Shown here: in pieces, positions 1-6,410 of the stretch
Layout of the letters: every line of letters begins with the position of its first letter
How positions within the stretch are numbered: position 1 is the first letter of the stretch
Origin: an uncultured Bacteroidales bacterium
GTDB lineage: Bacteria; Bacteroidota; Bacteroidia; Bacteroidales; P3
Length of the DNA stretch: 24,544 nucleotides
Assembly (NCBI GenBank): GCA_937901525.1
Contig: CALDHX010000010.1
Span: forward strand, 1-24,544
Direction of reading: 5' to 3'
Notes under the pieces: generated by a model
Database searches by the model: none
What the model was told of the DNA's origin: nothing
What the model saw: only the letters and a program-made list of their open reading frames with translations
Translations under genes and position numbers: made by a program

Positions 1-17
1 GAGCGTTTACTCGTTTT

Positions 18-1916
18 TTATTTTATAATTTCTACGCTACGGCTTATGAAATTATCTAAGGCTTCGCCTTTTAATAGTCCTTGACCAAGGAGTGCAAGGT
101 CTTTTAGTTGAGATAGGGTTTGAGTTTGTTTGTCTGCGTCTTTTTCTTCAAGTATTTGCGACATTATAGGGTGGTTTACGTTTACTACAAGGTTGTAATG
201 TTCAGGCATATCGCCATAGAAAGACGCCATTCCGCCACCTCCCATTTCTGCCATTTCCTTCATTCTTCTCATAAACTCGTTTTGTGTTATAGAAAAAGGA
301 TATGCAGTTTGTTCAAGGCTTTCTGTTTGAACTGTAAACTTAGTTTTATCAACTATTGCTTCAACTAATGTTTTTAACTTATTAGTTTCTTCTTCTGAAA
401 GTTTAGAAGGGATTACTTCGTCTTTTTCTATTAGTTTTTCAATAGTGTCTGAGTCGATTCTTGCAAACTTAACGTCTGTGAATTTATGCTCTAAGGTTTG
501 TATGAAGTGATTATCTAAAATTCCGTCCATTAAAAGCACATCATATCCTTTGTCTTTTGCTGCTTTTATGTAGGAGTATTGTTCGTCTATGTTGTTTGCG
601 TAAAGGTAAACTAACTTTTTGTTTTTGTCTGTTTGAAGTGTTTCAATTTTTGCTTTGTATTCTTCAAATGTAAAGTAGTTTGATTCTGTGTTTTTCAACT
701 GACAAACCTTTGACATACGGTCATAGAATTTTTCATCGCTAATCATACCGTATTTTATAAAGATTGAAAGGTCGTCCCACTTCTTTATAAATTCGTCTTT
801 GTCGTTTTTGTACATTTGTTCTAACTTTTCTGCAACTTTTTTAGAGATGTGAGAAGATATTTTCTTTACATTTCCATCGGCTTGCAAGTAAGAACGGCTT
901 ACATTTAAAGGAATATCTGGTGAATCCAACACTCCGCGAAGAAGCATCATATATTCAGGAACTACTCCCTCAACACTGTCGGTTACAAACACCTGATTGC
1001 AGTATAATTGTATTTTATCTCTGTGTGGATCTATGTTTTTCTTTACCTTAGGGAAATAAAGAACTCCTGTAAGGTTGAAAGGATAATCTACATTCAAATG
1101 AATATGGAACAAAGGTTCATCAAAATTCATTGGATATAGTTCGTGGAAGAATTTATTGTAGTCTTCGTCTTTTAATTCGCTTGGTTTTTGTTTCCAAAGA
1201 GGAGATGTGTTATTGATTATGCGGTCTTCTACTACTTCAACTCTTTTAGGATTTCCGTTTTCATCTTTTTCTGTTTCAGAATCTACCCAATTTGTTTCTT
1301 TGCCACAGCGAATTTCGATTGGCATGAACTTACAATATTTTTCAAGTAATGAAACTATTCTTTGTTCTTCAAGAAATTCTGAGGATTCTTCATCAATGTG
1401 CATTATGATTTCTGTTCCTCTTTCTGTTTTTTCTGTTTCTTCAATTGAGTATTCTGTGCTTCCATCACAGGTCCAATGTACAGCAGGAGCGTCTTTAAAG
1501 GTTTTTGTTTTGATTTCTACTAAATCGCTCACCATAAATGAAGAAAAGAATCCTAAACCAAAGTGTCCGATAAGTCCATTTGCTTCTAATTCGCTTTTTC
1601 CTTTGTATTTTTCAACAAATTCTTCTGCTCCTGAAAAGGCAATTTGAGTAATATATTTTTCAACTTCTTCTTTGCTCATTCCAATCCCTCTATCGATTAC
1701 CGATAAGGTCTTTTGGTCTTTGTCAATCTTTACATCTATTGTTAATTCTCCTAATTCGCCTTTAAATTCGCCCAAAGAAGCAAGTGTTTTTAATTTTTGA
1801 GTTGCATCAACTGCGTTACTTACTATTTCTCTTAAAAATATTTCGTGGTCAGAGTAGAGAAATTTTTTGATAACAGGAAAAATATTCTCTGTTTTTACAT
1901 TTATTGTACCTTTCAT
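18..1916 (-). CDS. htpG: Molecular chaperone HtpG (Hsp90)
   Basis: Cytosolic Hsp90-family ATPase chaperone that helps client proteins fold under stress. The N-terminal GHKL ATPase motifs are all present, numbered from the chosen start: the helix with catalytic E30 and NAVDA (34-38), DRGIGM (75-80) and the glycine-rich lid segment GHFGLGFFSSF (117-127). A VSRSYLQ segment in the middle domain carries the Arg that senses the gamma-phosphate in this family. The ORF is open further upstream to 1964, but alignment-type knowledge of Bacteroidota HtpG, which begins with a short (K)G.I.V.TENIF segment, favours the ATG at 1914-1916, giving 632 aa, a normal length. The gene is complete (TAA at 18-20) and runs divergently from hydF, with a 126-bp shared upstream region containing an inverted repeat that could be a stress operator. 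The family call is certain; the start is likely. Confidence 0.97.
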   Translation of the reverse strand: MKGTINVKTENIFPVIKKFLYSDHEIFLREIVSNAVDATQKLKTLASLGEFKGELGELTIDVKIDKDQKTLSVIDRGIGMSKEEVEKYITQIAFSGAEEFVEKYKGKSELEANGLIGHFGLGFFSSFMVSDLVEIKTKTFKDAPAVHWTCDGSTEYSIEETEKTERGTEIIMHIDEESSEFLEEQRIVSLLEKYCKFMPIEIRCGKETNWVDSETEKDENGNPKRVEVVEDRIINNTSPLWKQKPSELKDEDYNKFFHELYPMNFDEPLFHIHLNVDYPFNLTGVLYFPKVKKNIDPHRDKIQLYCNQVFVTDSVEGVVPEYMMLLRGVLDSPDIPLNVSRSYLQADGNVKKISSHISKKVAEKLEQMYKNDKDEFIKKWDDLSIFIKYGMISDEKFYDRMSKVCQLKNTESNYFTFEEYKAKIETLQTDKNKKLVYLYANNIDEQYSYIKAAKDKGYDVLLMDGILDNHFIQTLEHKFTDVKFARIDSDTIEKLIEKDEVIPSKLSEEETNKLKTLVEAIVDKTKFTVQTESLEQTAYPFSITQNEFMRRMKEMAEMGGGGMASFYGDMPEHYNLVVNVNHPIMSQILEEKDADKQTQTLSQLKDLALLGQGLLKGEALDNFISRSVEIIK

Positions 1917-2042
1917 TATCGTATTGTTTTTTTGTTTTTTCTTGATAAAATTTTGATAAAACAAAGGAAAATTTTATTCCAATGAGTTTTTGCTGACAAT
2001 TTGTCATAATATTTTGTTTATATTTGCAGAAAAAATTTTGCT
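1917..2042. promoter_or_regulatory. Divergent htpG/hydF control region with inverted repeat
   Basis: This is the only region between two divergent start codons. On the + strand a Bacteroidota -7 element TATATTTG lies at 2019-2026, 16 nt before the hydF ATG. The nearest TTTG (2000-2003) is only 15 nt upstream of it, shorter than the usual spacing. A perfect inverted repeat TGACAA-T-TTGTCA at 1994-2006 covers that -33 region. On the - strand TTCCTTTG (1969-1962) is a one-mismatch -7 candidate for htpG. A regulator bound to the repeat could act on either gene. Regulator identity is unknown. Confidence 0.5.
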
Positions 2043-3224
2043 ATGGAAAACACTACAAAAGAAAATAGAAAGTACATTGGTTTTTTTGGAAGAACAAATG
2101 TAGGAAAAAGTACACTTGTAAATGCTTTAACAGGACAAGATATATCTATTGTTTCGCAAGAAAGAGGTACAACTACTGATGTGGTTAAGAAAAATATGGA
2201 ATTGTTTGGCTATGGTGCTGTTGTGGTTGTTGATACTGCGGGTTTAGATGATGATACCTCGCTTGGACAAAAGAGAATTAAGGCTTCTTTGCATGCTTTG
2301 ACGCAAATGGATTTAGCAGTTTTGGTTGTGAGTGAAAATAAGTTTGATGAATTGGAAGAATCTTTTGTTGAAAAATGTAAGAAATATGATATTCCTTGTG
2401 TGATTCTTTATAATAAGGCTGATATTTGTCAGGTAAATGAGGAATTGAAAGAGAGAATTTCGCTTGAATTGAATAATCATTCTTCTGAATCAATGCTTAA
2501 AGTTTCTGAACTTTTGTCGAAAACTCTAAAAGCAAAGGAAGGTGAAAAAAGAACGCCTCTTCAAGGAATTGTAAAAAAGGGAGATGTTATTCTTTTGGTT
2601 ACTCCTATTGATAGTGCGGCTCCTGCTGGACGTTTAATCTTACCGCAAGTGCAATTGATTAGAGATATTTTAGATAAAGACTGCATTTGCATTGCAGTAA
2701 AGGAAACAGATTTGGAAATGACTCTTAAAGAAAAAGGCATAAAACCAGATTTGGTTGTAACGGATTCTAAGGTTTTTGAAATGGTTGATAGGATTGTGCC
2801 AAAGGATATTAAGCTTACAAGTTTTTCTGTTGTTTTAGCAAGAATGAAAGGAGCGTTTGAACAATATCTTAAAGGTACTCCGTATTTGGATAAGTTGAAA
2901 GATGGAGACAAAGTCCTTATGTTAGAGAGTTGCACTCATCAACCGACTTGTGAAGATATTGGAAGAGTGAAATTGCCTGCTTGGATAACAAAATATACTG
3001 GTAAGAAATTGGAATTTAGTGCTGTTTCGGGGCTTTCAGATATTGGCTCTCCGCTTACAGACTATGCTATGATAATTCAATGTGGAGGTTGCGTGGCTAC
3101 TGCCTTGCAAATAAGAAATCGTCTTTTGCCTGCATTGGAAAATAACGTGCCGGTAAGTAATTATGGCTTAGTTATAGCTTATATTCATGGCATTTTTGAT
3201 AGAGCAACTGAAATCTTTAAGTAA
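2043..3224 (+). CDS. hydF: [FeFe] hydrogenase H-cluster maturation GTPase HydF
   Basis: HydF is the scaffold on which the diiron subcluster of [FeFe] hydrogenase is assembled, with HydE and HydG, before transfer to the apo-hydrogenase. The N-terminal GTPase domain shows Walker A GRTNVGKS (16-23), RGTTTD (41-46), DTAG (64-67) and NKAD (124-127). The C-terminal cluster-binding part has C297-x-H299 and C347-x2-C350, matching the family pattern CxH-x(44-53)-HCxxC except that residue 346 is Gln, not His. Length (393 aa) is normal. The start is the ATG 16 nt after the -7 element. No hydE, hydG or hydrogenase gene is in the window, so the partners are elsewhere. The next promoter begins just after its stop codon, so it appears to be transcribed alone. 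Confidence 0.96.
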   Translation: MENTTKENRKYIGFFGRTNVGKSTLVNALTGQDISIVSQERGTTTDVVKKNMELFGYGAVVVVDTAGLDDDTSLGQKRIKASLHALTQMDLAVLVVSENKFDELEESFVEKCKKYDIPCVILYNKADICQVNEELKERISLELNNHSSESMLKVSELLSKTLKAKEGEKRTPLQGIVKKGDVILLVTPIDSAAPAGRLILPQVQLIRDILDKDCICIAVKETDLEMTLKEKGIKPDLVVTDSKVFEMVDRIVPKDIKLTSFSVVLARMKGAFEQYLKGTPYLDKLKDGDKVLMLESCTHQPTCEDIGRVKLPAWITKYTGKKLEFSAVSGLSDIGSPLTDYAMIIQCGGCVATALQIRNRLLPALENNVPVSNYGLVIAYIHGIFDRATEIFK

Positions 3225-3228
3225 AAAA

Positions 3229-3260
3229 TTTGGCAAGTATTATTAAAAACTGTAATTTTG
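3229..3260 (+). promoter_or_regulatory. Promoter of the DUF4810-DUF799-radA operon
   Basis: TTTG at 3229-3232 and TAATTTTG at 3253-3260 are separated by exactly 20 nt, a full match to the Bacteroidota -33/-7 consensus. Transcription would begin near 3266, about 12 nt before the ATG at 3278. This rules out an in-frame start at 3230, which lies inside the promoter. Confidence 0.8.
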
Positions 3261-3277
3261 ACAAAAAAATAAGAGAA

Positions 3278-3625
3278 ATGAAAAAATTATTTTTAATATT
3301 ATTTTCAGCATTAGCATTCACTTCTTGTTCTAAGGTGTTATATACTCATTATGATTATCAAGATGTTGTATATACTTATGCTAAAGAAACGGAGAAATTT
3401 CAAGATAAGGATTTTAAGAATATGGCTAAGATTTATTCTAACATAGTAAAACAACCCGAAGGGGAAAATCTTGTGCCGCCTCCTGGCTCTTATGCCGATT
3501 ATGCTTTGCTTATGTTTAAAAGAGGTGAGAGAGAAGAAGCAAAAGTCTATTTTGAAAAAGAGTATTTGACTTATCCTGAAAGTAAAACTTATATTCAATC
3601 TTTAATTGAGAAATTAGGACTATGA
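3278..3625 (+). CDS. Small lipoprotein, DUF4810 type
   Basis: A 115-aa exported lipoprotein: Lys-Lys followed by a hydrophobic stretch, and lipobox F-T-S-C with the lipidated Cys at residue 17. The mature part contains a short helical-repeat-like segment, with PPPGSYADYALLMFKRG followed by a charged helix and a Tyr-Pro-Glu turn, as in DUF4810 proteins. DUF4810 genes typically sit beside a DUF799/GNA1162 lipoprotein and a CsgG-like pore in other Gram-negatives. Here the DUF799 partner follows directly, overlapping by ATGA, but no CsgG gene is next to the pair. The chosen ATG lies after a consensus promoter and starts the signal peptide; a longer reading from 3230 would add 16 residues ahead of the signal. 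Function is unproven and presumed to be in the outer membrane. Confidence 0.85.
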   Translation: MKKLFLILFSALAFTSCSKVLYTHYDYQDVVYTYAKETEKFQDKDFKNMAKIYSNIVKQPEGENLVPPPGSYADYALLMFKRGEREEAKVYFEKEYLTYPESKTYIQSLIEKLGL

Positions 3626-4497
3626 AAAAATCAATAATATATATTGCAATCTTAACTGCTTTTCTAAGTAGTAGCTGTTCGCTTTTAGAAAAATTTAAAA
3701 AAGAAGAAACAGAGCCTCAACTTACAACGGAAGATGTAATAAAAATGGTAATGCAACAGCAAGTAACTCCTAAAAAGGATACAACTGTTGCTCAAATGAA
3801 TGAAAAGAAATTAGAGTTGCCTCAAAAAGAAGAGGAAATAAAAGAGCCTAATTGGGTGCAAAGAACATGGTATAAGGTTTTTCCAAAGAAGGTAGAAAGA
3901 GATATTACATATCCTGAAATATATAAGGAGAAACCAAAGACTATAATGGTGGTTTATCCTTGGAATAGAAGTAAAGAAAAATTTGCAGATGAAATGTTTT
4001 ATTCCGCAATTTGTGAAGAATTGCATTTAAAGGGATATTATGTTTTGCCTGCTTTGCCTTTGCTTGATGAATTTAAGGCTGATACTTTGTTTTCTTCGCA
4101 ATATTTCAAAAAAGAAGATACTAAGAAATTGCATGCTAAATATGGTGTTGATGCAGTCTTGTATGTAACTATTTATACCGTAAAAAAAGATTGGTGGACA
4201 ACTAATGTGAATATGAATGCAGAGTATGACTTGATTTCTGCAAAGACTAATGAGGTTCTTTTCTCTCGTCATGCCGATTTTAACTATGATTCTCAAATGC
4301 CAACAAAGAAAAAAGATAAGAAAAGTTTAATAGAAGACGAAAAAGAAAATCATTATCTTGGAATTTGCCAACAAATGCAAAGATATGCTTTCTTAGATTT
4401 GCCGATAGGACCATATCATAAGGATTATCTTTTAGATCAAAAGAGATTTTCTCATAAAAGTGATATGCGTTACAAGGTTAATGTAAAACCAAGTTAA
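3622..4497 (+). CDS. Lipoprotein of the DUF799/GNA1162 family
   Basis: A 291-aa lipoprotein whose hydrophobic leader ends at C19, preceded by three serines. Residues 20-90 form a charged, low-complexity extension. The conserved part starts at the KPKTIMVVYPWNRS segment (about 105-117) and continues through GYYVLPALPLLDEF (138-151) and KYGVDAVLYVTIYTV (173-187). This is the GNA1162 fold signature, related to the TolB N-terminal domain and the CsgG nucleotide-binding-like fold. The ATG overlaps the upstream stop codon (ATGA), implying translational coupling with the DUF4810 lipoprotein. The family is linked to outer-membrane transport or assembly in a CsgG-type cassette, but its biochemical role is unknown. 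The family assignment comes from recognised sequence patterns, not from a search. Confidence 0.85.
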   Translation: MKKSIIYIAILTAFLSSSCSLLEKFKKEETEPQLTTEDVIKMVMQQQVTPKKDTTVAQMNEKKLELPQKEEEIKEPNWVQRTWYKVFPKKVERDITYPEIYKEKPKTIMVVYPWNRSKEKFADEMFYSAICEELHLKGYYVLPALPLLDEFKADTLFSSQYFKKEDTKKLHAKYGVDAVLYVTIYTVKKDWWTTNVNMNAEYDLISAKTNEVLFSRHADFNYDSQMPTKKKDKKSLIEDEKENHYLGICQQMQRYAFLDLPIGPYHKDYLLDQKRFSHKSDMRYKVNVKPS

Positions 4498-4499
4498 GA

Positions 4500-5858
4500 A
4501 TGGCAAAAGAGAAAACGGCATTCTTTTGTAAGGAATGTGGTGCAAAATCTTCTGTTTGGATAGGAAGATGTCCTCAGTGTGGAGCTTGGAATTCTTATCA
4601 GCAGGAAGTTCTACATAGAAACACAAAAAAAATAAATATTCAATCGAAAAGCCCTATTATATTAATGAGTCAGATTGTCTGTACTAATGAACAGAGAATT
4701 GATTTGAAGAATGAAGAGTTTAACAGGGTGTTAGGTGGAGGATTAGTTTTAGGTTCTGTTGTACTTATGGGCGGAGAACCTGGAATTGGTAAGAGTACGC
4801 TTTTGCTTCAAACGGCTTTGAATTGCAATGACAAGAGAGTGCTTTATGTAAGTGGGGAAGAAAGTGCTCAACAAATAAAAATGCGTTCGGAAAGAATCAA
4901 TAAAAACAATGGAAATTGCTATGTTCTTATTGAAACCGAGGTTGAAAATATTGTAGAAAAGGCAAAGGAAGTAGAACCTCAAATAATAATTATTGATTCT
5001 ATTCAAACAATGACTACTCTCGATATAGATTCTTCGGCAGGTAGCATTTCACAAATCAGAGAGTGTACTTCGGTACTTTCAACCTATGCAAAACAAAATT
5101 CTATTCCGATAATAATTGTAGGACACATAACAAAAGACGGCTCCATTGCAGGCCCTAAGGTTTTGGAACATATAGTTGATGTTGTTTTACAGTTTGAGGG
5201 TGATAGAAATTATGGGTATAGAATACTGCGTTCAATAAAGAATCGTTTTGGCTCAACAAACGAATTAGGTATTTTTGAAATGCAATCATACGGACTAAGA
5301 CAGGTGAGCAATCCTTCTGAAATCCTTTTATCAAATAGTGATCAATATCTTTCAGGAACAGCAATTGCCGCAACAATGGAAGGCTCTCGTCCTATGTTTA
5401 TTGAAACTCAGGCCTTGGTTGCTAACTCTTATTATGCATCTGCTCAAAAAAGTTCAACAGGATTCGACCTTAGAAGACTAAGTATGTTGCTTGCAGTGTT
5501 GGAAAAGAAGGTTGGGGTGAAAATAAGCAATAAAGACGTGTTTTTAAACATAGCAGGAGGATTAAAAGTCTCAGATCCTGCAATAGATTTAGCTGTTATA
5601 GCAAGTCTTATTTCCTCAAATGCCGATATTTCTATTTCATCTAAACATTGTTTTGCAGCAGAAGTTGGGTTAAGTGGTGAATTGCGTCCTGTTGTTAAAA
5701 TAGAACAAAGAATAGCCGAAGCAAATAAATTGGGATTTGAAAAAATCTATGTAAGCAAATATAATCTTAAATCATTAAATCTTAAAAACCTTTCCACAGA
5801 GGTGGTTGCCTTAGGCAAAATAGAAGAAATAATAAAAGGAGAGAAGTGTATTTTCTAA
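4500..5858 (+). CDS. radA: DNA repair protein RadA (Sms)
   Basis: RadA is a hexameric helicase-like ATPase that promotes branch migration in recombinational repair. All family blocks are visible: an N-terminal zinc finger with C10, C13, C24 and C27, Walker A GEPGIGKS (92-99), the RadA-specific KNRFG motif (247-251), and a C-terminal Lon-protease-like domain with GLSGELRPV. At 452 aa the length is normal. The ATG at 4500 lies two bases after the stop of the DUF799 gene, so it is co-transcribed with the two lipoproteins although the functions look unrelated. The end of the coding sequence forms the 5' arm of the downstream terminator hairpin. Confidence 0.97.
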   Translation: MAKEKTAFFCKECGAKSSVWIGRCPQCGAWNSYQQEVLHRNTKKINIQSKSPIILMSQIVCTNEQRIDLKNEEFNRVLGGGLVLGSVVLMGGEPGIGKSTLLLQTALNCNDKRVLYVSGEESAQQIKMRSERINKNNGNCYVLIETEVENIVEKAKEVEPQIIIIDSIQTMTTLDIDSSAGSISQIRECTSVLSTYAKQNSIPIIIVGHITKDGSIAGPKVLEHIVDVVLQFEGDRNYGYRILRSIKNRFGSTNELGIFEMQSYGLRQVSNPSEILLSNSDQYLSGTAIAATMEGSRPMFIETQALVANSYYASAQKSSTGFDLRRLSMLLAVLEKKVGVKISNKDVFLNIAGGLKVSDPAIDLAVIASLISSNADISISSKHCFAAEVGLSGELRPVVKIEQRIAEANKLGFEKIYVSKYNLKSLNLKNLSTEVVALGKIEEIIKGEKCIF

Positions 5859-5872
5859 TTACTTCTCTCCTT
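5836..5872. terminator. Bidirectional terminator between radA and the DUF3127 gene
   Basis: A 12-bp perfect stem, AAGGAGAGAAGT (5836-5847) with its complement at 5861-5872, encloses a 13-nt loop. It is followed by CCTATTTTTA on the + strand and by a T-rich run on the - strand. The 5' arm overlaps the last codons of radA, whose stop is in the loop. It fits termination of both convergent units. Confidence 0.8.
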
Positions 5873-5889
5873 CCTATTTTTAATTTACA

Positions 5890-6390
5890 CTAAAACGGTA
5901 AATCGTCAGCTTGTGAATCAAATGGATTGCTATTATCCATAGGCATTGCATTGTTATTTGGAGTTGGATATACAGGTGGAGGAGTAGGTTGCGTAATTTG
6001 TTGTTGAGGATATGCAGGTTGCGCAGGTTGAGGTTGGTAAACTGGTTGCTGCATTGGTTGATTATAAACAGGTTGTTGTGGATATGGTTGGCCCATTGGC
6101 TGTTGTGGGTAAGCAGGTTGGGCAACAAAAGGCTCAATTCTAAAACAACGTAAATCAGTAAACCAACGTCCTTCCCATTCTCTTGATTCAGCAGAGAATT
6201 GAACTCTTAAAACACTTCCCATTGTGAAAGATTTAATCATATCAATTCTATCTCCAAATAATGTAAAGGCTATTTTCTTTGGATATTGTTCCTCTGTTTC
6301 AATAACAAAACCACCTCTTTTCCAAGCACCTCTTTCAGTTTGTCCTGATTGCTCAGGTAAAATTGCAATTAACTTTCCTATTGCTTCCAT
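5890..6390 (-). CDS. DUF3127 OB-fold protein with SSB-type C-terminal tip
   Basis: A 166-aa cytosolic protein. Residues 1-88 match the DUF3127 domain of Bacteroidota (predicted OB-fold strands with KRGGFVIETEEQYPKKIAF and DLRCFRIEPF). Residues 90-155 are a low-complexity Pro/Gln/Tyr linker. The last residues, D-D-L-P-F, mimic the acidic tip of single-stranded DNA-binding protein that docks repair and replication enzymes. This N-terminal OB fold, flexible linker and acidic tip is the architecture of SSB. It lacks the classical SSB domain, so it is an SSB-like accessory protein at most. It begins 20 bp after the DPP5-type peptidase stop, hence is probably co-transcribed with it. Single-strand binding is inferred from architecture, not shown. 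Confidence 0.85.
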   Translation of the reverse strand: MEAIGKLIAILPEQSGQTERGAWKRGGFVIETEEQYPKKIAFTLFGDRIDMIKSFTMGSVLRVQFSAESREWEGRWFTDLRCFRIEPFVAQPAYPQQPMGQPYPQQPVYNQPMQQPVYQPQPAQPAYPQQQITQPTPPPVYPTPNNNAMPMDNSNPFDSQADDLPF

Positions 6391-6410
6391 ATATTTATTT
6401 TTTATTTATT

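Noticed and set aside
1207..1647. 146-aa ORF antisense to htpG
   Set aside because: Lies wholly within the well-conserved htpG coding sequence and resembles no protein family; Ser-rich composition is typical of a shadow frame.
1917..1964. Longer HtpG N-terminus from 1964
   Set aside because: The extra 16 residues are Lys/Asn-rich and not part of the Hsp90 fold; the ATG at 1916 matches the family start.
3230..3277. Longer N-terminus for the DUF4810 lipoprotein
   Set aside because: It would place residues before the signal peptide and begin inside the promoter (3229-3260).
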